In this document: in pieces, positions 42,362 through 51,340 of the stretch
Layout of the letters: every line of letters starts with the position of its first letter
Position numbering within the stretch: the first letter of the stretch is position 1
Assembly (NCBI RefSeq): GCF_018257575.1
Contig: NZ_JAERJP010000011.1
Span: 62,001-126,000 of the forward strand
Direction: 5' to 3'
DNA: 64,000 nucleotides
Source of the DNA: Tatumella sp. JGM91
Lineage (GTDB): Bacteria; Pseudomonadota; Gammaproteobacteria; Enterobacterales; Enterobacteriaceae
Notes under the pieces: model-generated
Database searches by the model: none
Seen by the model: only the letters and a program-made list of their open reading frames with translations
Told to the model about the DNA's origin: nothing
Program-made: the position numbers and the translations under genes

Positions 42362-42451
42362 CGATCACCAACTGCCACGCCTCGGATGGGGTTTGGTGCC
42401 TGAGCTGGATGGCTCAAAAAACCTCATATCAACTTAATAGGAAATCAAGAG

Positions 42452-43588
42452 ATGGCGAATACGCTGACTAATCTAATCCCGACCATTTTTACCGCGCTGG
42501 ACGTTGTTTCACGCGAACAGGTCGGCTTTATTCCTGCTGTGGCCCGTAACGCAAAAACTGACGCGGCGGCAAAAGGGCAGACGGTAACAGCACCAGTCGC
42601 ACCGGTTGCAACTACCGTTGATATCACCCCGGGTCCAGCTGCACCGAATACCGGTGATCAAAATATTGGTACCGTTAACGTACAAATCACTAAGTCCAAA
42701 ATGGCAGCGGTTAAATGGAACGGTGAAGAGCAACTGGCTATCGGACCATCCGGTACCTACAACACCATTCTGGCTGACCAGTTCAAGCAGGCATTTCGTG
42801 CGCTGGCGAACGAAGTCGATGCTGACCTGGGTGCATTGTATTTCAACTCATCCCGCGCAGTTGGCACAGCCGGTACCGCTCCATTCGGTGTGAAAGATGA
42901 CCTGTCTGATTTCGCTCTATCTCGCCAGGTGCTTACTGACAATGGTGCACCAACCACTGACCTGCAAATGGTCCTGGGTTCAGCGGCCATCGCCAACATG
43001 CGCGGTAAACAATCCGTTCTGTTCAAAATGAATGAAGCCGGCACGGATCAATTACTCCGCGAGGGTGTGATTGGTCGGGTTGAAGGCTTCAATATCCATG
43101 AGTCGGCGGGTGTTGCAAAAGTGGCTGCAACGGCTTCGACTGGCTATCTGGTGAACGGGGCTAAAAAAGAAGGCGATATCATCATTGCGGTAGACTCAGG
43201 CACTGGCGGTATCCTGCAGGGTAATGCGGTTAAATTTGCGGGCGATGATAATACTTACCTTGTAGTGGCTACGACGGCGACCACTATCACATTGGCGGCA
43301 CCCGGCCTGCGACAAGATCTGGCTGATGATGCTGAAATCACCGTTATTGGTGGCTTCACCGCAAACATGGCTTTTGACCGCAACGCATTCCTGCTGGCTG
43401 CACGTACTCCTGCGATGCCGCAGGGCGGCGATACCGCTGATGACGTGATGAACGTAACTGATCCAGTGTCTGGAATCACTTTCCAGGTGGCGCTGTACCG
43501 TCAGTACCGTCAGGTGCGTTATGAAGTTGGTCTGGCATGGGGTGTGGCATCCATCAAGCCAGAGCACGCGACCATCCTGCTGGCTTAA
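42452..43588 (+). CDS. Major capsid protein (P22 gp5-like)
   Basis: 378 residues. MANTLTNLIPTIFTALDVVSREQVGFIPAVARN and GQTVTAPVAP resemble the P22 gp5 N-arm; an inserted Ig-like segment (about 225-300, GTGGILQGNAVKFAGDDNTYLVVA) corresponds to the P22 I-domain region; the end FQVALYRQYRQVRYEVGLAWGVASIKPEHATILLA is family-typical. Combined with a lambda-type long tail this gives a mosaic phage. Confidence 0.9.
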   Translation: MANTLTNLIPTIFTALDVVSREQVGFIPAVARNAKTDAAAKGQTVTAPVAPVATTVDITPGPAAPNTGDQNIGTVNVQITKSKMAAVKWNGEEQLAIGPSGTYNTILADQFKQAFRALANEVDADLGALYFNSSRAVGTAGTAPFGVKDDLSDFALSRQVLTDNGAPTTDLQMVLGSAAIANMRGKQSVLFKMNEAGTDQLLREGVIGRVEGFNIHESAGVAKVAATASTGYLVNGAKKEGDIIIAVDSGTGGILQGNAVKFAGDDNTYLVVATTATTITLAAPGLRQDLADDAEITVIGGFTANMAFDRNAFLLAARTPAMPQGGDTADDVMNVTDPVSGITFQVALYRQYRQVRYEVGLAWGVASIKPEHATILLA

Positions 43589-43603
43589 GCCTGGTTACAA
43601 CCT

Positions 43604-43623
43604 CGGGGCTTCGGCCCCGTTTT
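43604..43623 (+). terminator. Terminator after the capsid gene
   Basis: CGGGGC-TTCG-GCCCCG followed by TTTT. Such a site may adjust the ratio of coat to downstream products. Confidence 0.85.
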
Positions 43624-43635
43624 CATGGAGGGCTT

Positions 43636-43815
43636 ATGGCCGGACTGACGAAAGAACAACGGGCACAGCGCGAGGCTGAGAAAGCGCAAAGCCAGCCGGC
43701 ATTTATCTGCATGGTGACAGAGTTTCCGGCGTTCGAGGACGCACCCACCAAAGCGAATGTGCATCCGGAAGAAGTTGAAGTCTGGAAAGCGCATGGCTGG
43801 AAAATTGAGGTGTAA
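43636..43815 (+). CDS. Small head-region protein (59 aa)
   Basis: 59 residues, MAGLTKEQRAQREAEKAQSQ, then CMVTEFPAFEDAPTKANVHPEEVEVWKAHGWKI. GGAGGG precedes the ATG. The pattern 'helix, then HPEEVxxWKAHGW' occurs in small phage proteins after the capsid gene. Function unknown. Confidence 0.75.
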   Translation: MAGLTKEQRAQREAEKAQSQPAFICMVTEFPAFEDAPTKANVHPEEVEVWKAHGWKIEV

Positions 43816-43817
43816 TC

Positions 43818-44228
43818 ATGGTCACCTTTATCACAGTTGATGATGTTGATGCATTGCTGGGTAGCGCTTGGGCAGATACCGGCGGCAAAGCGAAAGCAGT
43901 ATTAATGGCTAATGCCTGGCTGAATGGCCTGTCACTGCGCCTGCCGTGCGACAAGGTAACGCATGAACAGGTCATCCCTGATGATGTGAAAACAGCAGGT
44001 GCCTATGCAGCTCTGGCAGCGTCGACTGGCGGCCTGTACCAGCAAAAGACCGATTCAGGATCACTGCTGAGTAAGTCCGTCGATGCCAACGGCGTCAGTG
44101 TATCGAAAACCTTTGCTGAACTGGATGCAAACAGCTCAACTCTGCTGGATTCAAACCTACAGCTGGCGATGGCGATACTGAAACCGTACGGGCTCAGCAC
44201 ATCGCAGGTCAGACTGGTAAGGGGGTAG
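43818..44228 (+). CDS. Head-tail connector / DnaT-like head completion protein
   Basis: 136 residues: FITVDDVDALLGSAWADTGGKAKAVLMANAWLNGLSL, then PDDVKTAGAYAALAASTGGLYQ. Phage proteins of this type are often annotated as DnaT-like ssDNA-binding proteins because of a distant match, but the position between capsid and neck genes makes it an HK97 gp6-type adaptor. Confidence 0.75.
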   Translation: MVTFITVDDVDALLGSAWADTGGKAKAVLMANAWLNGLSLRLPCDKVTHEQVIPDDVKTAGAYAALAASTGGLYQQKTDSGSLLSKSVDANGVSVSKTFAELDANSSTLLDSNLQLAMAILKPYGLSTSQVRLVRG

Positions 44229-44229
44229 T

Positions 44230-44619
44230 GTGGGCATTCGTGATGAGCTGCAAACCGAGATTGCCGCTGCTTTCGATGATGCTGGCGGCCTGGCTGATGC
44301 CGTTAACAAATTCACTGCCAGTTATGTCGTGGCCGGTGAAGTTGACCCGGTGACTGAGAAAACAACTAGCCAGACGGTCAGCTACTCGGGACGCGGTGTG
44401 TTATCAGACTATAGTCTGAGTCGCATCGATGGCGTAAACATCCTTCACGGTGACTTGAAGTTAACCGCGCTGACCAACGAAGTCACTGACAAGCCAGCAG
44501 AAGGGCATGTTGTTTTGACCGATGATCTGGTCTCTGGCGAACAGCAGGCGTACAAGGTTGTCACTGTTGGTACTGATGCGGCGAAAGCCACGTATTCTAT
44601 CCAGTTGCGGAGGGCATAG
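44230..44619 (+). CDS. Neck/head-closure protein
   Basis: 129 residues starting at GTG 44230. The N-terminus is helical (GIRDELQTEIAAAFDDAGGLADAV); the rest is beta-rich (YVVAGEVDPVTEKTTSQTVSYSGRGVLSDYS, then VLTDDLVSGEQQAYKVVTV), as in head-closure proteins. Order (adaptor, stopper, gp10-like, terminator) fits a stopper. No sure family. Confidence 0.7.
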   Translation: MGIRDELQTEIAAAFDDAGGLADAVNKFTASYVVAGEVDPVTEKTTSQTVSYSGRGVLSDYSLSRIDGVNILHGDLKLTALTNEVTDKPAEGHVVLTDDLVSGEQQAYKVVTVGTDAAKATYSIQLRRA

Positions 44620-44620
44620 C

Positions 44621-45043
44621 GTGGCGAAAGGCTGGAGTTTTGACCCGTCAGAGTTTGCAGGAATGGTCAAAGAGGATGTCGGAAAAAAACTGAGGGTTAT
44701 TTCCGTTCAGTTACTGAATGAGATTGTGATGACATCGCCGGTCGGAAATCCCGAACTGTGGATGAGTAAACCGCCTCCCGGCTATGTCGGCGGTACGTTC
44801 CGGGCGTCAAATCTTGTCAGTGTCGGTGAGCCTGATTACTCAGAGCCTGCCGGTCCCGATGAAGAAGGTTCCCGCACCATTCAGCAGGGGAATGCAGTCA
44901 TCGCCACAGGTAAGCCTTTCTCAGTTATCTATATCCAGTCGAATCTACCTTACAGCGTCCCACTCGAAAACGGGCACTCAAAGCAAGCCCCGACGGGTGT
45001 CTACGCCAATGCATTTAACGGAGTAGCGCAGGCCAACAAATGA
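44621..45043 (+). CDS. HK97 gp10-like neck or tail-completion protein
   Basis: 140 residues from GTG 44621 with GGAGGG before it. WSFDPSEFAGMVKEDVGKKLRVISVQLLNEIVMTSPVGNP, then PPGYVGGTFRASN and YSVPLENGHSKQAPTGVYANAF match the shape of gp10-type proteins. An overlapping start in the gene before it (44522) is not used. Confidence 0.78.
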   Translation: MAKGWSFDPSEFAGMVKEDVGKKLRVISVQLLNEIVMTSPVGNPELWMSKPPPGYVGGTFRASNLVSVGEPDYSEPAGPDEEGSRTIQQGNAVIATGKPFSVIYIQSNLPYSVPLENGHSKQAPTGVYANAFNGVAQANK

Positions 45044-45432
45044 CCCTTACCGAAATACGCAACGCTGTCATTAAACGAATGACGGTGCAGTCAGCCATGC
45101 CTGCAAATTCTGTGACTTATCCGAATGACCCGATTTTCGACCCGACAGGGAAAACCATCTGGGCGCGGTTAACCAACCTTCCCGGACTGGCTGGCGCGGT
45201 TGAAATCGGTGACGGCCCGGTTGTCCACCGTACCGGTACCATCATCATCCAGTTGTTCGTCCCATCCGGTGCCCGATCGCTGCTTATCACCGAAACGGCT
45301 GATGCCATTCGTGAATTGTTCGAGTTCCAGACGGATGGTGCACTGGATTACTTCGCTGTAAGCGCGGTCGATGCCGGAGAAACAGACGGTTGGGCGCAGT
45401 TAAATCTTTCCATCCCATACCGCGCTATGTAG
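45040..45432 (+). CDS. Tail terminator protein (DUF4128)
   Basis: 130 residues: EIRNAVIKRM at the start, YPNDPIFDPTGKTIWARLTNLPGLAGAVEIGDGPVVHRTGTIIIQLFVPSGARS is DUF4128-like and similar in role to lambda gpU, the ring that ends tail-tube growth. Overlaps its neighbour by four bases (ATGA). Confidence 0.82.
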   Translation: MTLTEIRNAVIKRMTVQSAMPANSVTYPNDPIFDPTGKTIWARLTNLPGLAGAVEIGDGPVVHRTGTIIIQLFVPSGARSLLITETADAIRELFEFQTDGALDYFAVSAVDAGETDGWAQLNLSIPYRAM

Positions 45433-45450
45433 CGCTAATCAGGAGACAAA

Positions 45451-46425
45451 ATGTCATCTGGAGCAAAAATACAGTTGGCTTACTGCCGCGAAACAACTGC
45501 CGGCACTACGCCGAATAACCCGTCATGGCTGTTGTGGAAACGTACGTCCAATGGACTGAAACCTACGCAGAACATGATCGACAATGCCGAAATCGGCGGT
45601 ACTCGTATGGCAAACGGTAAGACGCCGGGCACCACTGATGTTGGCGGTGATGTGGTCTGTAAATTCCGCTACGGTCAGCATGACCTTTTCCTGGCATCCT
45701 GCTTTGGCAGTGACTGGGCCGATAACAAGCTGGTTATGGGGAACGACCGCATCGCATTCTCAGTTGCCACATTTGCCTCAGACATTGGTGTGGCGTCCAT
45801 CGCTACCGGCTGCCAGGTTGGTACCTTCAAGCTCGAAATCCCGAACGATGGCGATTTGCAGGCTACCGTCACGCTATCCGGACTCGGCTGGGCTGACAAA
45901 GACGATGGCACCAGTTATTTCAGTTCACCAACTGATGCTGACGGCAAACTCCGTTTCTCATTCAAACAGGTAACTGCAATCAGCCTGAATGGTGTAAGTG
46001 GTGGTGACGGATTCTGTGTCGATACTTTCAACATCCAGTTCGACAACAACCTGCAGACACAGCGCTGTATCGGTACCGGAACTGGTTTTGCTGGAGCAAA
46101 TATCCCGACCACGTTCACACCGTCTGGCCAAATCACACTGTCCTGGTCGAAATCAGCCTATGAGGCGTGGAAGAAAACACTCACCGGTGCATCAATGCCT
46201 TTCAGCTTCACGATCGCGAATGACGAAGGTTCGTATACCTTTAACTTCCCGTCTGTGCAGGTTGATGGTGACTGGCCGGATGGTGGCAATACTGACATCG
46301 TTCAGGTGCAGCTTAATATCACCGGTTCGGACACACCCCCGACCATTACCCGTGTACCAGCTGTAAAATCTCATTCACAGGCAGCTGCCGACTCAAATAC
46401 TACAAGCGGGTCAACCGCTGGTTAA
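45451..46425 (+). CDS. Major tail tube protein
   Basis: 324 residues, beta-rich. The body (AYCRETTAGTTPNNPSWLLWKRTSNGLKPTQNMIDNAEI, then GQHDLFLASCFGS) belongs to the phage tail tube family. The final 30 residues (QAAADSNTTSGSTAG) are a flexible tail. It polymerises around the tape measure to form the tail tube. Confidence 0.88.
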   Translation: MSSGAKIQLAYCRETTAGTTPNNPSWLLWKRTSNGLKPTQNMIDNAEIGGTRMANGKTPGTTDVGGDVVCKFRYGQHDLFLASCFGSDWADNKLVMGNDRIAFSVATFASDIGVASIATGCQVGTFKLEIPNDGDLQATVTLSGLGWADKDDGTSYFSSPTDADGKLRFSFKQVTAISLNGVSGGDGFCVDTFNIQFDNNLQTQRCIGTGTGFAGANIPTTFTPSGQITLSWSKSAYEAWKKTLTGASMPFSFTIANDEGSYTFNFPSVQVDGDWPDGGNTDIVQVQLNITGSDTPPTITRVPAVKSHSQAAADSNTTSGSTAG

Positions 46426-46486
46426 TTCCTCATCTTTGCCCATGTCGTTCTGTATGGCGACTCGGGCCTTTTAACACGGAGGTATC

Positions 46487-46915
46487 ATGTTAATTATTAA
46501 TAAACATCTGGACGCTGATGGCACCCGCTGGATTGAGCCTGTCGCCGGGTTGAAACTGAAAGTTGGCAGCACCTCAAATCACGGTTTTAAATCCCGTACC
46601 GCGCTGGTTCGCCGCCACATCGATAAGCTGGACAGTCTGTTTAAAGCAGGTACCACTGATTTCAGCCTGGACGCTGTAGGTGATATCGACTCCATGGATG
46701 ACTTGCTGCTGGAAACGTGTAGTCGTCACCTTCTACTGGATTGGGATGGTGTTGGCGAAGTGGTGAACGGTAAAGAGCAGGCGATCCCCTATACGCCGGA
46801 AGCCGGGCTGGCATTCCTACAACAAAACCCTGAGTTCTACTGGACTATAATTCAGACCGGTGCCGAGATTGCTGCTGGCAAAGAAGAACGGAAGCAGGAT
46901 GCAGTGGGAAAGTAA
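46487..46915 (+). CDS. Tail assembly chaperone gpG
   Basis: 142 residues ending VGK. Placed between the tube protein and the tape measure, where lambda has G and T. Residues such as LDSLFKAGTTDFSLDAVGD and LETCSRHLLLDW recur in related tail chaperones. The end of the gene carries a slippery site that gives a longer G-T product. Confidence 0.85.
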   Translation: MLIINKHLDADGTRWIEPVAGLKLKVGSTSNHGFKSRTALVRRHIDKLDSLFKAGTTDFSLDAVGDIDSMDDLLLETCSRHLLLDWDGVGEVVNGKEQAIPYTPEAGLAFLQQNPEFYWTIIQTGAEIAAGKEERKQDAVGK

Positions 46916-47268
46916 TAACCGCGCAGAAGTGGCTTAACCGTTACTCTGGGCTGGAGGGTGAACGTAATCGCTGGCGTGAAGAACGATTAGGTATCAAATC
47001 TGGTGACGAACCAGATGTTGATGAACTGACTGCACTACTATTGTCTTCCTATGCCACGATAAGCCGCGGCAGGCGATACACGGGAATGGCTGCATCACCT
47101 TTGCCAATCTCCATCAGAGATATTGATGCTTATCTGGCACCACGCCCGTTGGTGGTAGATCGTGAGTTATTCGAAGCAGCTATTTTCGCACTGGATGATG
47201 AATATCGGGCAGAATGGTCACGACAACAGCAGCAGGTCGAAGCGAATTCGGACGGTGACGAGGGCTGA
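46487..47268 (+). CDS. gpGT tail assembly chaperone made by -1 frameshift
   Basis: The 0 frame stops at 46915, but the -1 frame is open from the slippery site to 47268. The fusion would be about 260 residues, read 46487-46912 then 46912-47268. The T part (VITAQKWLNRYSGLEGERNRWREERLG, then LSSYATISRGRRYTGMAASPLPISIRDIDAYLAP) has no good start codon of its own. GT should bind tape measure while T recruits tube subunits. Confidence 0.88.
46906..46912 (+). other. Programmed -1 ribosomal frameshift site GGGAAAG
   Basis: G GGA AAG in the 0 frame, directly before the UAA stop. This heptamer is the same as the lambda G/T slippery sequence, and the -1 frame continues for 119 codons. Confidence 0.92.
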
Positions 47269-47333
47269 TTTGCTTTCCTTTGCATAATTTTAGTCCTAGG
47301 ATTAATCCTGACTTTATCAATGAGGGTAGGGAT

Positions 47334-47639
47334 GTGAAGAAGCTTATTTTGATTTCAGCTTTAGTTCTGTCGGCTTGTGCTTCTCATCAGGAGCAGGATA
47401 TAAAAGAACGCGTGATGAAAACAGACAATATAATTGTTCACTATTCGGAAGAGAGTAAAGCGGACGTTATTTCCGCTGCTAAGGCTGATGATATACGTGT
47501 TGTTCATGATCTGAAAACAATGAATGTTTTAGTCTTTGGTGTTGCAGAAAAAGATGTAGATAAAGAGATCCATCGAATGGAGAAAGTGAAAGGTGTCCTC
47601 GGAGTTCAGAAAGATAGCAATACGGCAACACTGCAATAG
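47334..47639 (+). CDS. Small lipoprotein with an inhibitor-I9-like domain
   Basis: 101 residues from GTG 47334 (GAGGGTAGG upstream). Signal peptide KKLILISALVLSAC with lipobox Cys; then a domain (about 30-100): NIIVHYSEESKADVISAAKADDIRVVHDLKTMNVLVFGVAEKDVDKEIHRMEKVKGVLGVQKD, with the beta-alpha-beta-beta-alpha-beta spacing of subtilisin propeptide/I9 inhibitors. Possible moron in the tail operon, perhaps blocking superinfection or a periplasmic protease; this is inference. Confidence 0.7.
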   Translation: MKKLILISALVLSACASHQEQDIKERVMKTDNIIVHYSEESKADVISAAKADDIRVVHDLKTMNVLVFGVAEKDVDKEIHRMEKVKGVLGVQKDSNTATLQ

Positions 47640-47717
47640 TTAATACTCATCTTGCTGTTTTTTTATGCACTAATTCGTAGAAGAATATCACTATAAATTA
47701 TTCGTTGGGATGTATAT

Positions 47718-47951
47718 ATGAAAGGGATTCTCTGGGCTATTTTTGCCGTGGTTGTTGTATTTTTTCTGTGGGGTTCCATTTTGAATTCTTCACCAGAGGA
47801 AAAAGCAAAAGCTCATGCTCGTGATGCGATCAGCTTGTGTAAATCTAATCAGGATAAGGTTTCAAACACACAGTCTGAGAGGCAATTCATTGCCAGCGTT
47901 TGTGAGCAAATGGAAAGTAATTATAAGCAGGAATATGGCACGACCCCATAG
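47718..47951 (+). CDS. Small membrane-anchored protein (77 aa)
   Basis: 77 residues with an N-terminal membrane anchor (ILWAIFAVVVVFFLWGSIL) and a hydrophilic domain with two cysteines (SLCKSNQ, then ASVCEQM). The preceding AT-rich spacer differs from the tail genes. Together with the lipoprotein next to it, this makes a two-gene insert between gpGT and the tape measure. Terminator follows. Confidence 0.7.
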   Translation: MKGILWAIFAVVVVFFLWGSILNSSPEEKAKAHARDAISLCKSNQDKVSNTQSERQFIASVCEQMESNYKQEYGTTP

Positions 47952-47968
47952 TCAGCTAGTTTTTATGG

Positions 47969-47993
47969 ACCCAGCAAATGCTGGGTTTTTTTA
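47969..47993 (+). terminator. Terminator before the tape measure gene
   Basis: ACCCAGC-AAAT-GCTGGGT followed by six T. It closes the two-gene insert. Confidence 0.9.
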
Positions 47994-48010
47994 TGCCCGG
48001 AGAAAAGTAA

Positions 48011-50947
48011 ATGGCAGAACAATCTTCACGTCTCGCAGTCATTATAGACAGCTCTGGGGCTCAAAAGAATGCCGACTCACTGGCAACATCCCTCGCAAAA
48101 CTTACCCAGGCTGGTGAGAAAGCCGAAACAGCTACTGAAAACTTATCTGGGGCGACAAAAGATTACAACTCTTGGATGAAGCAGGGTCCCAGGCTTGTAG
48201 ATGATGTTACTAAGTCCACACAGGCGGCGACCAAAGCCACGAATGACGAAGCCAAAGCCCTTGGTTCTTTGCTGGACAAAATCAATCCAATTAATGCCGC
48301 TCTGAACCGACTTGATGATCAGCAGCAGGCTCTATCTAAGTTCAAAAGCAAAGGTATGCTGGATGAAGAAACCTTCACTGAATACAGCGACAGGATTGAC
48401 CAGGCCAGGAGTAAGTTAACTGGTTTTTCTGAGGCGCTGACAAAGACAGGTGACACCTCCAGACATGCGGCCCACAACATGGCAATGATACCGTCCCAAC
48501 TGTCGTGGATGGTAACGAGTATTGCCAGTGGGCAGTCGCCTATCATGGCGCTGGTTCAGCAGGGCAGTATGTTAAGCGGCATGATGGGTGGACTTGGGCC
48601 GACAATTAAAGCAGTCGGCACTTACCTTGCTGGATTAGTCAATCCACTTACCATTGCAGGTGCCGCAGTAGCAGTTCTCGGACTGGCATATTATCAAGGA
48701 GAACAGGAGCAAGAGGCTTTTAAAAAGTCACTTATCCTGACCGGTAACCAGGTTGGGAAAACGGCGGATCAGCTTACTGATATGGCGGACACCGTAAGCG
48801 CAGCCACTGGAGCTACACAAGGGCAGGCGTCATCAGTTATCGCTCAAGCGGTATCGACCGGCACTATTGCGGGAGATTCTCTACAGAAAGTTTCAGCGGC
48901 CATTGTGAGTATGAGTGATGCTACCGGTCAAGCCACAGATAGCCTGGTGGCTGACTTCAGCAATATTGCCGCAGACCCTGTGGCGGCTATTACCAAGCTG
49001 AATGACCAGTACCATTTCCTCACTCTGGCTACTTATAACCAGATTAAGGCACTTCAAGACGAAGGTAATCAGCAGGGCGCGGCAAAAGTAGCTAATGACG
49101 CTTACGCCAATGCGCTAACCCAGAGAGCAAATGAGATTAAAAACAGCCTTGGTACACTGGAAACTATTTGGAATTCAGTGGGTGAGGCAGCGAAGGGCGC
49201 CTGGGATAGCATGCTGGATATTGGTCGTGGCCAGACCCTCCAACAGCAGATAGCGAACGTCCAAAAGCAAATCGCCGATATCCAAGGCAATGTTAAGCCG
49301 GGTATGTTTGGTTTGGGTGGGATCGGCGATGGCGGTGTCCAGGATAAACATCTTGCCTCATTAAAAGCACAGCTTTCCTTTTTGCAAAGTCAGGCTTCTA
49401 CCCAAGATGTGCTAAATGGCTTTATCGATAAGCATAATCAGGCCCAGCAGGCTGGTATTAAGGCACAGGAGTATATCGATAATCTCCAGGAACAATCCTT
49501 ATCTAATGCTGAAAAAAGGACAAAAGAACAGAACCTGCTTACCGAAGCATTGAAGAAAACTCGGGCCGCTGGGACGAGCATAAGCGCCGCTGAAGAAGCG
49601 CAACTCAGGCAGGATATCGATAACAAATATAAAGACCCCGCGCAGCCGAAACAGCGTCATGAAAAAGCCTATACAGAGGATGCAGGAACCAGGTTGCTCG
49701 AGCAGCTGAATCAACAGCATGCTGTAATGGTGTCACAGCTCGACACGACGGATAAGCTATCTACAGCCCAGCAATCGCTTGTGAAATGGGAACAGCAGCT
49801 GGCTAATCTGAAAAGTAAGTCTACATTGACAGCTGATCAGAAGTCATTGTTAGCAAATCAGGATAAAATCACGGCGTTATACCAACAGAATGCAGCCCTC
49901 GAACATCAGCAACAGTTACAAAAACAAGTAACGCAGCTTTCCGGATATCAGTCAAACATCAATAAAGATATCGGCAACAGACAATCACAGTATGGCACTG
50001 AGGAATTGTCTGCATCTGGTTCTATCAGCGCTTATCAGCAAGGGATTCTCACGCAAAGAACGACACTTGAGCAACAACTGAATGACAAGGTTATCCAACT
50101 GAGACAGCAGCGAACCTCTGCTACAACGACCATTGACCGCGAAACTATAGATAAAGAAATATCTATGCAGCAGGCAGCAAATGACCAGATGCTTTCAGAT
50201 TACGATAAGCATACGCAAAGCATGAGCGCTATACGAGGCTCATGGTCAAACGGAGCCGATAAAGCGTGGCAAGAGTATGCTGATAGCGCTTCAAATGCAT
50301 CAGGAATGACGCAAACACTATTCAGTGACGCTTTTTCAAGCATGGAAGATTCCATCGCTACCTTTACCACAACGGGTAAGCTGTCATTCAAAGGGTTTGC
50401 CAATTCGGTTATTGGTGACATATCCAGAATCGCAGCCCGCATGGCTATATCCGGTATCGCGAGCAGTATCATTGGTGGTTTAAGCGGAATGTTTACAGGT
50501 GGAGGAGGGGTTAAGGCATCATCCGGCAGTTCCTTTTCATCAGGTGCTTACAATAACCTATCACTGAATGCAAAGGGTGGCGTTTACGACTCTCCATCGC
50601 TCAGTGCATACAGCAATCAGGTACACAGCTCACCCAAACTATTCGCTTTTGCTAAAGGCGCTGGCGTGTTCGGTGAGGCGGGACCAGAGGCTATCATGCC
50701 ATTGACTCGCGGTAAGGATGGTTCACTTGGCGTAAGAGCCGTCGGTGGTCAATCAGCGGCAGGAGGGGGGATTCACCTGGGGGGCATTATCGTGAACGTA
50801 AACGGTCAGGGGCAGGCGTCAGCAAACAATTCAGGTACTGACGGGCAGGGCATTGCCAAGCAAATACAGGCTGCAGTAGTGAATATCATTAACGAGCAGG
50901 CAACGAAGCAAGGTACACCACTCTGGCGGGCAATCAAGGGGAAATGA
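48011..50947 (+). CDS. Tape measure protein
   Basis: 978 residues. Long helical and Gln/Ala-rich, with hydrophobic segments at about 165-225 (MVTSIASGQSPIMALVQQGSMLSGMMGG, AGLVNPLTIAGAAVAVLGLAYYQG), a lambda gpH-like region (GQASSVIAQAVSTGTIAGDSL) and a C-terminal GEAGPEAIMPLTRG motif. It sets tail length and enters the host envelope on infection. The next gene overlaps by ATGA. Confidence 0.95.
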   Translation: MAEQSSRLAVIIDSSGAQKNADSLATSLAKLTQAGEKAETATENLSGATKDYNSWMKQGPRLVDDVTKSTQAATKATNDEAKALGSLLDKINPINAALNRLDDQQQALSKFKSKGMLDEETFTEYSDRIDQARSKLTGFSEALTKTGDTSRHAAHNMAMIPSQLSWMVTSIASGQSPIMALVQQGSMLSGMMGGLGPTIKAVGTYLAGLVNPLTIAGAAVAVLGLAYYQGEQEQEAFKKSLILTGNQVGKTADQLTDMADTVSAATGATQGQASSVIAQAVSTGTIAGDSLQKVSAAIVSMSDATGQATDSLVADFSNIAADPVAAITKLNDQYHFLTLATYNQIKALQDEGNQQGAAKVANDAYANALTQRANEIKNSLGTLETIWNSVGEAAKGAWDSMLDIGRGQTLQQQIANVQKQIADIQGNVKPGMFGLGGIGDGGVQDKHLASLKAQLSFLQSQASTQDVLNGFIDKHNQAQQAGIKAQEYIDNLQEQSLSNAEKRTKEQNLLTEALKKTRAAGTSISAAEEAQLRQDIDNKYKDPAQPKQRHEKAYTEDAGTRLLEQLNQQHAVMVSQLDTTDKLSTAQQSLVKWEQQLANLKSKSTLTADQKSLLANQDKITALYQQNAALEHQQQLQKQVTQLSGYQSNINKDIGNRQSQYGTEELSASGSISAYQQGILTQRTTLEQQLNDKVIQLRQQRTSATTTIDRETIDKEISMQQAANDQMLSDYDKHTQSMSAIRGSWSNGADKAWQEYADSASNASGMTQTLFSDAFSSMEDSIATFTTTGKLSFKGFANSVIGDISRIAARMAISGIASSIIGGLSGMFTGGGGVKASSGSSFSSGAYNNLSLNAKGGVYDSPSLSAYSNQVHSSPKLFAFAKGAGVFGEAGPEAIMPLTRGKDGSLGVRAVGGQSAAGGGIHLGGIIVNVNGQGQASANNSGTDGQGIAKQIQAAVVNIINEQATKQGTPLWRAIKGK

Positions 50948-51288
50948 TGACTACTGATACCTTTGATTACTGCGTAAGCATAGGCGCATCAGGCACACTG
51001 CCGGTTAAGACATCCTCAGCCCAGTTCGGAGACGGATATAAGCAGGTTTCCGGAGTTGGCTTAAATGATGCTCTTGAAACCTGGGAACTGACCAGCAAAG
51101 GGCGTCCGGAGAATATGCTGGAAGTCCGCAATTTTTTGAGCAGCCATTGTGTTCATTCCTTTTATTGGACTAATCCTTGGGGAGAAAAGAAGCTTTATCG
51201 GGTCAAAGCTGACTCGATTGCCCCCTCTTTTGTTTATGGTAACTGGGCCGAAATATCTTTCACCTTTGAAGAGGCCGTAGCACCGTAA
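50944..51288 (+). CDS. Minor tail protein M
   Basis: 114 residues, the lambda gpM fold: FDYCVSIGASGTLPVKTSSAQFGDGYKQV, ETWELTSKGRPENMLEVRNFLSSH, FYWTNPWGEKKLYRVKAD and WAEISFTFEEAV. Part of the tail tip. Two adjacent ATGs (50944, 50947) can serve as start. Confidence 0.93.
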   Translation: MMTTDTFDYCVSIGASGTLPVKTSSAQFGDGYKQVSGVGLNDALETWELTSKGRPENMLEVRNFLSSHCVHSFYWTNPWGEKKLYRVKADSIAPSFVYGNWAEISFTFEEAVAP

Positions 51289-51308
51289 ATCTGATCACAA
51301 ACAATAGG

Positions 51309-51329
51309 CCGCCTGCGGGCGGTTTTTTT
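51309..51329 (+). terminator. Terminator between M and L
   Basis: CCGCC-TGCG-GGCGG followed by seven T. Confidence 0.88.
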
Positions 51330-51340
51330 ATGGGTGAAAT

